A DNA stretch of 64,000 nt, from positions 1 to 64,000 of the forward strand of contig JACEEZ010023471.1 of assembly GCA_016584305.1 (NCBI GenBank), given 5' to 3'. This document shows positions 25,240-35,950 of the stretch, one piece after another. The notes under the pieces are model-generated. The model was given only the letters and a program-made list of their open reading frames with translations, searched no databases and had not been told where the DNA came from. A program made the position numbers and the translations under genes. The DNA comes from Chionoecetes opilio. Lineage: Eukaryota > Arthropoda > Malacostraca > Decapoda > Majidae. Position 1 is the first letter of the stretch. Each line of letters begins with the position of its first letter.

Positions 25240-26400
25240 ATCCTGAAAGCTAAGGAACTAATAGCTAAAATGTTTGAGAGAAATGGAATAGAGGACATAA
25301 TATAAAATTCCACAGCTGCGTGGGTTAAGTCCTATAGACTGGTTAACAAGCCGGAATGGGGAAAAAAAGGATGTGTCTGGATTATAGGAAAGTGAATCAA
25401 CATTTAGACCACTGATATACACCTCCCTACCTAAATTGGAAGATATGTAGTATCCGGTAGCGGGCTAGAATATTATGCCACCCTAGATATGAAAGATGCA
25501 TATATCAAGTACTGTTTTGATGAGAGTAGTTAGAGATCTAACAACTTTCAGTGAAAGAATATCCTTATATAGATTCAAAGACTTCCCTTTGGGTGAATTG
25601 GCAGTGCGGCAATTTCTCTTCGCAATTAAGCCCGAGAGTTTAACGCCCTTTACTGAAAGAGAACTGGCTAAAACTAAGCTTATAACATTATGCCTGATGG
25701 CACCCAGTTTCGAGGTCGTGTTGGAAAGGAATCGATAGGTTTATTTGAACATCTGACAAATTTGGAGTCAAATTAAATCTGACCCAATGTAAAATAGGGC
25801 AAAGAAAAGTTGTTTTCTGGACACGGTAGTGACAAGGAAGGTCCAACCCAGACAATATAGAGCCGTAAAAAAATGAAACGCCCCCTAATGTCAAGGACAC
25901 CAGGAATTTTTCTGGGAATGTGTAGGATTTTTCTATAGGAAGTACATAGAAGTTTTCGCCTAAATAGCGGTGACGATCACTAATTTGACTAAGAAGATAA
26001 CCCATTCGAATGGTCCAGAGAAAGCCGAATGCATTTCATATACTAAAAAGATAAAACTGACTAGTGCTCCCATCTTAACTAAGGCAATATCATTAAACTT
26101 TTGTGTTGGATACCCGATGCTAGTCAAACTCATGTAGGAGCAGTACTGATGCAGTATAATGACAGGGCAAACCCAGGTATTCTCTTACTTTTCCAAAAAT
26201 TAAAACCAGTTGACACGCCGATCCTCAGCAACCGATAGGGAAGCCCTATGATAGTTTTAGCTTGCAGACAGTTTTCATCATTTTCCCTGTGGGGGAACCA
26301 GAAGTTATCATCAGAACAGAACCACCAACCGTTAGTGTCAGTCTTTAACACGACACAAGTCACCTAGTGACAGGTGGATCCTAGAAATGAGGGCTATAGG
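25240..26400 (+). pseudogene. RT and RNase H remnant of B (Ty3/gypsy type)
   Basis: Readable islands in order: LEYYATLDMKDAY (25466-25505), the RT motif A region with its aspartate; RDLTTFSERISLYRF and the following PLG (25525-25600), the motif B region; and DASQTHVGAVLMQYND (26116-26163), the RNase H start with its aspartate, followed about 30 codons later by a KLKP motif. The order and wording are those of Ty3/gypsy pol. Stops and frameshifts separate every island, and the YxDD box of RT was not found. Non-functional. Confidence 0.7.
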
Positions 26401-27240
26401 TATTCAAATAGAGATATAAAGCAGGAAAAAGTAATACGGTAGCAACCAGCCTTAATAGACTATTAAGAATCATTCGATGTCAAGGTAGAAGCTGAATGGT
26501 TAGGAAAAACTAAGAAGAAATCAAGGTAATGCAACGAGAGACCTCAGATGGAGAGAAATGATAGAGTATCTAGAAGAAAGTTAATACCCAGATCTAAATA
26601 CCCAGAATACTTTAGATCAATTTGTGATAGAAGAAGAGTTTTTATATTTTAACTAACAGCAGTTTAGATAACAGCGTACACTACTTATTATTTTGCCTAG
26701 TACTGAAGCAAGCGCATTGGAGGAATTAATTCATAATAAGAATCAGGGGCTACATTCAGAGGGCTACTAAATTGAACCTTTTGCCGGTCTTCACGACCTA
26801 GCGACTTCCAACAGCTGTTTGGTCCAACTTTTGGCATTCCTGCGGGCAGATTGATGACGTACTTAAGACTGAGCTGTCAAAAACAGCAAATGCCTCCAGG
26901 CAGTTGAAGAGCACGCAATATACATACAAATATCATAAATTGAGTATAATATTATGTTTTCTTACTCAAGAACTGAACAGGGCACAGTACTAACAAATGA
27001 AATTAGGCCATATTCGAATTCATCCACTCGTGATGAGTTTGTTATGGGGTGTGGGCCGAGTGGACGAACAGCGGCATCTCACCATGACTCACCACACCTA
27101 CACCACCAACGCACAGCTCCGCGACACAGACAAGACTAATTATATCCTTCTCCTCTGTCTTCTCCTTCTCCTCCTAGCCTTTTTCTTGTATCATTGTGGT
27201 AAGTTGTGGTTAGTGGCCGCGGTGATAAGTGGTAGTGTGT
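26401..27240. other. B pol spacer, partly unassigned
   Basis: The connection between RNase H and integrase is usually a few hundred bases, but here about 1.7 kb lies between them (26400-28080), so at least one insertion is likely. No boundaries or open frames were resolved before the tandem repeat that follows. Confidence 0.3.
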
Positions 27241-27775
27241 CAGCAGTAAAAAATATCAGCCTGTAACCACATTTCAGCAGTGTTATTGAGTGGTCTTCGT
27301 ACTAAGCGATGCTTTGACGACAAAAACACGGCTTATATTTTATTACTGCTGTTTCTGCTGTGCTGCTACTGTAAAACTGCTGCCGGCTGCTGTGGGAAGG
27401 GGTTGGGACGAGGAAGGAGGGGAGGAGAAGGAGAGGGAGAAGCTAGGAGGTGGAGGAGGAGGAGGAGGAAAAGTACCTTTTCTTATAGCATTTGGGTGGT
27501 GGTTGTATTGGTGGCAGCGGTGATGGTAGTGGTGGGGGGCAGCAGTAATTAAATATAAGCCGTGTAACACCATTTCAGCAAGTGTTATTGGAGTGGTCTT
27601 CGTACTAAGACGATGTTTGGGACAACAAAACACGGCTTATATTTTATTGCGCTGCTGCTGCTACTACTGTTGCTGCTGCTAACTGCTACAACTGCTGCCG
27701 GCTGCTATAAGAAAAGGTTAGGAGGAGGAAGGAGGAGGAGAAGCTAGGAGGTGGAGGAGGAGGAGGAGGAAGAAG
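27241..27775 (+). repeat. 300-bp tandem duplication with (GGA)n and (CTG)n parts
   Basis: Two direct units, 27241-27539 and 27540-27775, both run CAGCAGTAA..., TTTCAGCA.GTGTTATT, GTGGTCTTCGTACTAAG, AACACGGCTTATATTTTATT, CTGCTGCCGGCTGCT, then GGAGGA repeats. Frames across it (L/C-rich plus, P/H-rich minus) follow the repeats. Confidence 0.85.
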
Positions 27776-28079
27776 GGTGGAGCATTTTGGTGTGGATGAT
27801 GAATTTGTTTATAACACAGCTGAGAGCGGGAAGCCTTGTGATTGGCTGAAACTTTTTGAGAAATACTATGTGATTCGCTGGCATGGCTGTGACGTAATTG
27901 TACTCGCTCAGCCAATCAGCTATCGAAGCCCATAGTGACACCGTAGCGCCATTTCCCATATCTCGTACCAGAATCCCCGCGACTTCCGGGTTGTAAAAAT
28001 AGAGGAAGTTAGTTAAGCTAAACACCGTGCCCTTTAACTCTCTCTGAATGTCTGCCCGGTCATTTAGGGCAGGGGAAGT

Positions 28080-29100
28080 CAATAAGTAGAGCAAAGGGAT
28101 ATTTTATTGGCCCAACTTGAAAACGGATGTGAGAGAATATGTGAGGAGGGGTTTAACCTGTCAACAGCATAAGGGTAGTCGTGGACTCCAACAACAATGG
28201 CAAGAATTACCATCATAAGAAAAACCTCTAGAGAGGATAAGCATAGACATAACCGACTGGGAACGGGAGCCCACGGATACCGCTATGTATTAACTATAAT
28301 GGATCATTATAGTAGGTTTACTGTGTTTTATAATTAAGAACTAGGATGACCGGGGAAAGTATTTAAAAATTTTTGGGGAATTATTAGTGTATTTGGAGCA
28401 CCACATACATTGTTGTTAATAATGCTAGGAATTTACGTCTCAGCAATTTTAAGAATTGTGTGTTTCATGTGAAATACAGTTAGGTACACCAACGCCTTAT
28501 CATCCACGGGGTAATAGTATCTCTGAAAGGATGCACCGAACAATGAAAACAATTCTCTCAATCTGTGTAAGGGTTATCCCAATAGATGGCCAGTTATCTC
28601 TTAGAAACCCAAAGAGTGATGATAGTGCAGTGCATGAGAAAATGGGTACCCACCTTTCTATGCTTTCTTTTCCCGAAAAGCTCCAAGGTTTGGATTAGTG
28701 TGAAGTTACCAAAAATTGACTAGAGGGGGAAAACAACCGTGGCACACGAAATCATCAAGAGAACAAATTTGGAAAGAGTAGAAAATGGCGGGAGAAAGCT
28801 AATGTGAAAAGGAAAATGAGAGGTTGGAAAAAGACGAATTGGCGTGGGTAAAAAGAGAACGCTTTGAGCCGGGCACCAACAGAAAACTCTCGGTTAAGTG
28901 GTTGGGACCGTCAAAAATAGGGGAAGTATTGAGAGATGGTGGTGCATATTGTTAGAAAATATATTTGACGGCAAACGTGTATAACGAGCGGCCGAATAAA
29001 TTAAGCAATATATAGGACAAGATGGCTGGCTGTTGGAACCAGCAAAATAATAATAGTTGAGAAGAACTTGAACAACCACCACCTAGAGAGAGGAGACCAG
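28080..29100 (+). pseudogene. Integrase remnant of B
   Basis: Plus-strand islands: GYF.WP-like zinc-binding domain text with CQQHKG (28090-28175), IMDHYSRFTVFY (28299-28334), which corresponds to the start of the integrase core, and TPTPYHPRGNSISERMHRT (28484-28545), which holds the catalytic glutamate region. The DN-containing motif around 28420 is degraded. A frame with several stops continues to about 29100 with RPVRRYV-like basic residues, as in integrase tails. Position just before the 3' LTR fits pol order. Inactive. Confidence 0.7.
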
Positions 29101-29835
29101 TGAGGAGATACGTAGAAGAATGTTAATGACAGATGGTAAAGCCATCTCTAGAGAAAGAATATTTTGATGAAGTCCCCTAGAAAGACTTGTAAAGGTTAAA
29201 AAAACCTTGCTTTAGAGGGTGTACATAGATTGCACTAAACACTAAACCCGCAAAGGATGTCGTTAGACCCGAGGATGTACTTGGCTCTGAGCTTTGCTCA
29301 GTCTGGTGATTGACGCAGGAGTATGTATGCCTCAATAAGGAGGTGAGCCTTATCCCAAGTTACAGAGGGTATGGAGTAAATCCGGTCGTGATTTCTCCCT
29401 ACGCGCCTATGCCTAGGTTTAGTGGGTAAAAAAATAACCATTACAGACTAAGGGATGAGTCCAGTCGTGACTCTATAGGTTCGGCCTAGACAAATAAGGA
29501 GGAAGTGAAAGGTTCTCATTTCAGGGAGTAAAGTCATTACATTAATTATGTATTCCCCAACTGGTTAAATCTGCTCTGGTGAGGGAGGTGAAGAAGTTAA
29601 GAATGCATTACTATTTAATTATTGTGCTTGTAAAGTTCATTGGAAGAATTGTATTGTCCAGCTTAATTTTATTTGTTTGTGGTGGATAGAAGACCCTATG
29701 TGAATTTAAAAAGAGAGGGGTCATGATTGGTGTTGAGTATATGTTATTTTTTTTTTTATATACTTATTAGAAGCTGGTAGGATGCGTGATGAAGGACTGA
29801 GGAACAAAGGACATTTTTGGGGGGGGAAGAAGCCA
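29101..29835 (+). other. B 3' untranslated region
   Basis: No gene. It ends with a purine-rich GGGGGGGGAAGAAG (about 29818-29832) just before the 3' LTR, a candidate polypurine tract. Confidence 0.5.
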
Positions 29836-30885
29836 TGTAAAGCGAGAAAATGGGTTAAACCTTTTGACTCATGATTGACGAAAAGTTTACGTTGAGTAGG
29901 GGGGATAAAGTAATATAAAATGTCGAGTAATTAAAAGCTCGTCATTTTCCTTCACTCCTCAGTTCTTAATCACTAATATAGTTTCCGACAATACTTTTGT
30001 GCCCGCGATCGCTGGTGACGTCAGGGGGGCAAGGCGAACAGGGAGGAAGGTAGCCATATTAGCTCTCTCTCTATCCACGTCTCCAGCTGGTAGTACGTGT
30101 TGGGGAGTTGTGGCTATTAACCCTGTTAAAGGTGTGTGCGGGGAAGTGTATTGGGGGGGATGTAGGGGGGATTGATTATTTATCTGTTATAGCTTGAATG
30201 CTTTATTGATATATGTTATTTTAGGGTTTTGGAGCGGGGTGGGGCTGACTGTGTGAGCAGCTGTGGGAGCGGACGGGTCAACGTGAGCTGGTGGATGACC
30301 CTGACACACCAATGGATACAGCTAAGGCCATGTTTCCATAGCTGGAGTGTGTGTGTATAGGAAGTTACACAGTGATTCAGTGTGACGGAAGTTACACAGT
30401 GACAGTGGGTGAAGGAGTTATTGGGTTTTGGTTTAAAAACGAGCTGAGAGCCGCGTCGTGGGCGATGTTCACATTATACAGTTATTTAATTTGTTGTAAA
30501 ACCTTAGGTTAAGTTACACAGTGATTCAGTGTGACGGGAAGTTACACAGTGATTCAGTGTGACGGGAAGTTACACAGTGACAGGGGGTGAAGGAGTTATT
30601 GGGTTTTGGTTAAACACGAGCTGAGAGTCCCCTCGTGTCGATGTTCACATTATTACGTTATTTATTTGTTGTAAAACCTTAGGTTAAGTAGGGAAGTGAA
30701 TGCTGGCCAATCAGTAGATGATAATATACTGAAATCCTGTTAACGAGTTGCTTATTCAGACCCCGTAATACTCACATATTCTCTTAAACTTTTATTTTTT
30801 CCCCCATTATTGTGGTGTGGGCAGCGTAAATAGCCAGGATTGTGGAGCCTTCGAGTTAACATCAAAACTATCAAGGGTGGCTATA
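29836..30885 (+). repeat. 3' LTR of B
   Basis: 1050 bp, colinear with 17199-18353. Landmarks in both are CATGATTGACGAA, GTTTCCGACAATACTTTTGT, CGCGATCGCT, GTGTGTGTGTATAGGAAAGTTACACAG-like, and AATAGCCAGGATTGTGGAGCC. It too has an internal tandem duplication of about 178 bp (units at about 30391 and 30569) with additional 28-bp GTTACACAGTGATTCAGTGT repeats. Confidence 0.85.
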
Positions 30886-31008
30886 TTTGTCTGAGCATCT
30901 ATACCGTATTGTTGATGTCAAAGGTTTTATGTTTTTGGCGGCATCGGACAATAAAGAACAACTGGGAGTCTGGCGTTTATTTGGCCTTTTCTTGCCCAAG
31001 CTGCAACA
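30886..31008 (+). repeat. 5' LTR of A, right part
   Basis: Matches the last about 120 bases of the 3' LTR at 46267-46459 (GTCTGA.CATCTATACCGTATTG to GCAACA). It begins with the second TTTG of B's target duplication. Confidence 0.85.
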
Positions 31009-31230
31009 ATTGGCGACGGGGGATGGAATTGACCAGAGCGGTAGAGGAGAGGGCAAGATTGACGTGAGTTTCCCAGAAGGCGTGTCAAGCCGGTCCTGGC
31101 AAGCTGTGAGATCATCACTGAGATGGACCGTGCTTTTGTGGCGTCTGCAGGCGTGAGGGTGCCACTCATCCTGACCCTGGTGAGGCTGACAAGTTTGTTC
31201 TATGCTTCTGGTAGCTGCCTGGGTTTCGTT
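31009..31230 (+). other. Primer-binding-like site and leader of A
   Basis: TTGGCGACGGGGGATGG starts 2 bases after the LTR end, the usual place of a tRNA primer-binding site in Ty3/gypsy elements. The remaining leader is non-coding. Confidence 0.6.
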
Positions 31231-31325
31231 ATGGCCTCACAGGTTAAGATTGACTCCTTTGACGCCCCCAAGATTTCCCTGGGCTGTGGCCGAGCCGTTA
31301 GAGGCTCATTTTGCTCACCTACCCA
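31231..31325 (+). pseudogene. gag start of A (cut by an insertion)
   Basis: The frame begins at ATG 31231 with MASQVKIDSFDAPK, which matches the start of gag in arthropod Ty3/gypsy elements I remember, then continues for about 17 codons before it runs into an insert. Its continuation lies at about 32860. No other start is plausible because this is the first ATG after the primer-binding site that opens into gag-like sequence. Confidence 0.55.
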
Positions 31326-32859
31326 ACAAACACAAGACGGAGGGCCTCCAGAGGCCCTCCGTATGTCTTACCGGGCGCCCGACGGAAGTGTACAACGTAG
31401 CCGCTGGGAATTTGCTCAGAGGCTCACCGGCGGGGCCCCTCCCAGCGCCCCGCCGTATAGTAGGGCATATGACCATTAGCCGCTGTTATATTAACTGATT
31501 GAGGAATATTTATGGTTTTACTTTCTAAGTATATTGCAGATATAGTATGTTTTAAGGGTGTTGCACAACCCATTAGCCGATTAATAGACTAATGGATGGG
31601 CTGTTTAACACTTATAAAAACATTACTATATCTGCAATATACTTAGAAAGTATACCATAAATATTTCTATGTCGTTATCCAGTAATACGATGAAAAGGAG
31701 ATCATAATTGCTACGGACATTGTTTATTTCATAAGTACAAAAACATTTTCGTTATTGGGTTTACATGCTGGTGTACGTGGAACACTGTACAGCCATGTAG
31801 AAGGATATTGGTTGCGGCGAACCCCATAACTACATCCACCCACTTTTGCGTTTTCTCACTAACTGATTTCAGTGACTTCACTCACCCGACACAACGCTGC
31901 CGAGGAATTCCTAAGAAAATGTGTCGTACTGCAATTATTTATATTATTCAGTCTATTTCGATATGATGAAGGAGCAAAACAAGTTATAACTAAGTTGTCA
32001 TTATGTTATCGACTGTTAAGGGTGACAATTTAGGCCTTTTGTGGTTTTTAACCCTTTGTAAAGGCTCTCGTACGTCTGGCAGTTTAGGCATTGGTAGCTG
32101 GGAAATTATTTCAAATAATATTCTATTCTAAATCATGATATTATCCATGTTAATTCTCCATCATCTACATATTCCTTATTAGGTGTACCGTTGTGTATTG
32201 ATGTGTTGATAATATGTTGGAAGTTATTAAAATAAGGGAAAATATGACCTTGTGTTATCCCGTAATAATCTCGCCGCGTTACTCAAATGTTAATTTTATA
32301 TGATACTAGCTACACACATAGACTAACTAATAACGTTTTTCCATGTAAAAATCCTTCCTATGTACGTATCTCATCTTTATTTCTATGTATCTCTGGGTGT
32401 TCCTGATTAAGTTGGAAATATTTGAAATAAACTGATATATGATAATTTCTATAAACTATCATAAAAACTTCTATAACAATTTTTAATAGTTTGAACAGGC
32501 CTAATAATAGTGATGGTACCGACATTGAGATACTATGTATATTACTGAGTTAATATTATATAATATGAAATGAATATTTCCCACTTACAAATACGTACCA
32601 GCGGGCCTCCGGAGGATTGACGTCAAGTTGCCGCTGCTTGTTACGACTGATGTAATACTACATCAAGATAATCATATAACTGTTATTTCAAAATGTTTAC
32701 ACATAGAAATATTCAATTCTTGAAATTCTGTACATTAATTTTCAACATAGTAAATTTTCCCGTCTGAAAATACACCAGCGGCCCTCCGGAGGGCTGACGG
32801 AGGTAAATTTGCCGCCGGCGACCGCCGTTCGCCGCTCTACAGCCTACGTAGGCCCGTCG
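31326..32859. mobile_element. Non-coding insert in gag of A
   Basis: About 1.5 kb of AT-rich DNA separates the two gag pieces. It has GC-rich palindromes at or near its ends: GGAGGGCCTCCAGAGGCCCTCC (31341-31362 region) on the left and GGCCCTCCGGAGGGC at about 32777 on the right. A direct repeat of about 65 bp (32573-32635 and 32755-32815) both contain ACCAGCGG.CCTCCGGAGG. It also has an internal hairpin (31503-31667). No transposase. Boundaries are approximate and no target duplication was found. Confidence 0.5.
31503..31667. repeat. 80-bp-arm hairpin
   Basis: The left arm (31503-31584) and right arm (31588-31667) are near-perfect inverse copies (TTTCTAAGTATATTGCAGAT and its complement), with a loop around ATTAGCCGATTAATAGACTAAT. 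Likely a small MITE of its own. Confidence 0.8.
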
Positions 32860-33655
32860 GTGGTGGTTAGCTGGGTAGGAATTACGGAGGAAGATAAGAG
32901 GAAGAATGGTTGGTTGGTGTCAGTTGGCACGGAGACATACAGTGTTTTGAATAACCTTTGTGCACCAGATTTACCTCACACCAAGTCTTATGATGATTTA
33001 GTAGCAGCTCTGAAGGGGCATTATGATGTAAAGCCATTGTATCTCGTAGTTTTGCTGGCGTTCCAGCAGATAAAGAAGAGGATGGGTGAAACTATGATTT
33101 ACTGTAGGCTGATCTCAAGGCTTTAGCGAAAGACTGTAACTTTGGAGAACAATTTGATCAACGGTTAAGGATCAGTTGTTTATGGCTGTTGAACATGGAA
33201 GTATATTTTCCAAATTTAGTTGCAGAAAATATAGACTTGCAGAAGATGGCTTCTGCTAAGATTGTAGAAAGGATCCTTACCCTAGAAAAGGCTTTTGTGA
33301 GTGAAAGGAGTGAAACAGTTCCCATGAAAGCATTCAGTGTCTTATCTAAGAAAAACTGTTATAGGCATTATGGTTTTCCTCATGACAGTGATAAGTGTCG
33401 GTTTAAGGACTTAACATGTAATAGATGTAAGAAGAAGGGGCACTTGAACGAGTTTGTACTGCGATGATGATGGAAGGCCCAGGTGATGATAAAGTCAAGG
33501 TAGACCAGGGGCTAACAAATGGTAAAAGCAAGAGTGAGTTCCAGAGAAGGAAATGGCAGTCACATTATGTTAAGGTTTTGGGTGAACCAGACGAGCAGGC
33601 TAGTACAGAAGAAGAAGGAGATGGTAATAGATACACCATAAGCAATGTATCGCTG
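32860..33655 (+). pseudogene. gag remainder of A with zinc knuckles
   Basis: The frame reads KNGWLVSVGTETYSVLNNLC (about 32910-32970), a conserved gag stretch, then breaks by frameshift near 33115 and resumes at about 33189-33467 with a cysteine cluster CYRHYGFPHDSDKCRF followed by CNRCKKKGHL, i.e. two closely spaced zinc-knuckle-like motifs for RNA packaging. A second frameshift near 33455 moves to an acidic linker (EPDEQASTEEEGDG) that leads to the CR1-like insertion. Three frame changes or stops make gag non-functional. Confidence 0.75.
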
Positions 33656-34357
33656 AAAAAGATCAGAAGGTGAAAAAATCTTGGAGTGAGGTGAGCCTCC
33701 GACCTAGGAAACAATGTATTGAGGCCAGAAATACAGCTAATAGGGTATTAGGATTCATTACCAGAAGTGTTAAAAGTAGAAGTGCGGAAGTTATTCTAAA
33801 GCTTTATCTGGCTCTAGTCAGGCCTCACCTAGACTATGCGGTTCAGTTTTGGTCTCCATATTACATGATGGATATAGCCTTGTTAGAAACAGTGCAGAGA
33901 AGGATAACCAAAATGATACAAGGGATGCGTAACTTTAGTTATGAGAAGAGATTGAAGTTATTAAAATTACACTCACTCGAGAGACGCAGAGTAAGGGGCG
34001 ATCTGATAGAAGTTTTTAAGTGGATAAAGGGATTTAATAAAGGAGAGGTAGGAAAAGTTCTTACGGCTTTTAACCAGGGTAGAACAAGAAGTAACGGATT
34101 CAAGCTGGAAAAGCGTAGATTTAGAAGGAAATAGGAAAAACTGGTTCACAAATAGGGTGGTGAATGAATGGAATAGTCTCAGTAGACAGGTAGTTAGTGC
34201 GGAGTCATTAGGGAGCTTTAAAGAGGGGCTGGATAGGTTCATGGATGGGGAAGAAAGGTGGATGTAGGTAGTGTTAGGTGACAGGAACTACCATGTATAG
34301 GCCTCGCGGCCTCTTGTAGCTTCCTTATTTTCTTATGTTCTTATATGTTCTTATGTA
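33656..34357 (+). mobile_element. CR1-like element, 5'-truncated, in gag-pro junction of A
   Basis: The RT C-terminus reads ANRVLGFI (about 33735), LALVRPHLDYAVQFWSP (about 33810-33860), ALLETVQRRITKMIQGM (about 33880-33930) and RRVRGDLIEVFKWIKGF (about 33985-34035). One frameshift near 34120 leads to RVVNEWNSL and a stop at about 34268. The 3' UTR has GGCCTCGCGGCC and ends in TTCTTATG-type octamer repeats (34330-34357), the short-repeat 3' end typical of CR1-group elements rather than poly(A). The palm domain is absent. A 68-bp copy of this 3' end is at 44752-44819. Confidence 0.85.
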
Positions 34358-35390
34358 ATTTGTCATCAGTGAGGGAAAATATATATGCAGTGAAGGCAGA
34401 GGAGTTCAATTTTGAGATAAATGGAAGACCAGTACCCTTTGAGATTGACACTGGTGCATCCGTTTCTACCTTGTCCCGTCACTAGGTTAAATTGTTACAG
34501 CTTCGGGTTGATCCATCCAGGAAAAGATTAAATACTTATGATAACTCTGCTATTCAAGTGAATGGTAAAACAGCTGCATCAGTCAGATATAATGATTGGG
34601 AGAGTGCCCATTCCTTCTATGTTGTAGATTCCTCAAATAACAATTTGTGTGGCAAGGACCTCGATCATGAGTAAGGTTGGCATTTCTCTAGCTGGACTAG
34701 ATGAAAGTTCCAGAGTAAATCAAATTGTAGATACAGAAGGTTTATTGGATAAGTATTGTGTTGATGATGGCAAGCCCATCTCCAGCATCGTAGCAAAGAT
34801 TCATGTCAAGCCAGATGCTTCTCCAAGGTTTGTAAAAGCCCGTAGCCTACTGTTCCCTATTATTGCAGACAGATGGTCGAAGATGCTTTAGATAAGCTTC
34901 TGGAAGAAGATGTACTTGAGCCTGTTTCTTGTAGTGAATGAAATGGCTGTACCAGTGTTGAAGGCTGACAAAAAATCAATACGGATTTTGTGGAGATTTT
35001 AAGGAGCTTAACAAACAAATTCAATGTGACAGATATCCAATACCAAAGATTGAAGAATTTTCTGTCAGTGATTGGTAAATGTAAGGTGTTTTTCTAAAAT
35101 TGATCTTCACAATGCTTACTTGCAAATACCAGTTGATGAGAAAAGTCAGGATTTTTTGGTGATTAATACTCTTAAAGGACTATTTAGATACAAAAGATTA
35201 CCTTTTGGTCTTTCATCATCGCCAGGGATTTTTCAGAAGTTTGTATCACAGTTGTTTGCACAGATGGAAGGTGTAGCCGCCTACTTAGATGATATCATCA
35301 TTTGTGGTGAAAATAAAGATGAGCATGATGAGAGACTACTGAAAGTACTCCAGATTCTACGAGACCATAATGTCAAGATTGTTACGAACG
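34358..35390 (+). pseudogene. Protease and RT of A (first part)
   Basis: Protease: FEINGRPVPFEIDTGASVST (34408-34467) has the catalytic DTG, and a TAG stop follows within 12 codons (34484-34486). RT: pieces in changing frames give an N-terminal VKPDASPRFVKAR (about 34810-34850), KIDLHNAYLQIPV (35095-35135, motif A), LPFGLSSSPGIFQKF (35205-35250, motif B) and AYLDDIIICGE (35280-35312), the catalytic YLDD box. Both key RT aspartate regions are intact in wording, but at least three frameshifts precede them. The sequence is cut after about 35385 by an insert. Confidence 0.8.
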
Positions 35391-35950
35391 TGACAATACT
35401 CACACACAAAACAGCAAGAGGTCGTCAACAAAACACTTGAATGGTTTACAGACTAATATTTAATCTTAACTGTTGAAAACAAACAACAAACACAAGAGTG
35501 GATAATGAGAAGAATTCCCGGTTCTTTTACGCAATCCTCAGATAGACTTTTCCCTCACTAGTCATTCTGACACAACACTGGTAACACATATATGATAATG
35601 ATAATCACACGGAGAAACAACGTAACAAAATTAACACCAGACATAAAACCCAAACTTAACACTAGAACTAAACGTTGCTCTCAGAAACTTACTTACAAGC
35701 TACTACATACTGCTGGAGGAGAAGGAGAGAGGACAAAACACACACTCACGTGAACTACGAGGTCGGAGAAGAGAGTCTGCCGCAGTGTAGGCGGAGCGGG
35801 TTTTTATTGGGGTAAGAACACGTCCCGAAACCGTGTTCGATATCTCACCCACGATTAACAAAGCACGTAAGGAGTTAACAGGGTGGAATATTCGAAACAT
35901 TAATACGTATTTTGAACCATACCTCACAAAATTAATAAGAGTAAATCAGT
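35391..35950. mobile_element. Solo-LTR-like insert in RT of A
   Basis: About 560 bp of non-coding sequence begins TGTTACGAACGTGACA (about 35389) and separates the YLDD part of RT from its continuation DYLGYHISGEGI (35967). Length, a TGTTACGA start and lack of coding sequence suggest a solo LTR in either orientation, but a matching end and target duplication were not found, so this is tentative. Confidence 0.4.

Larger units (their letters stand above)
17199..30885 (+). mobile_element. LTR retrotransposon B inserted in the LTR of A
   Basis: Two direct repeats with matching TGTA...TACA-type ends bound 13.7 kb (17199-18353 and 29836-30885; the last ends CTATA). The 4 bases TTTG occur on both outer sides (17195-17198, 30886-30889), and the 3' LTR of A shows the uninterrupted site. 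Internal sequence has Ty3/gypsy-like RT, RNase H and integrase in order on the plus strand, all heavily decayed, plus a jockey-like insertion. With LTRs that differ by many indels this is an old copy, though it must be younger than A. Confidence 0.85.

Noticed and set aside
30362..30690. CRISPR-like short repeats (GTTACACAGTGATTCAGTGT)
   Set aside because: Spacing is irregular, the sequence is within a retrotransposon LTR and the DNA is eukaryotic.
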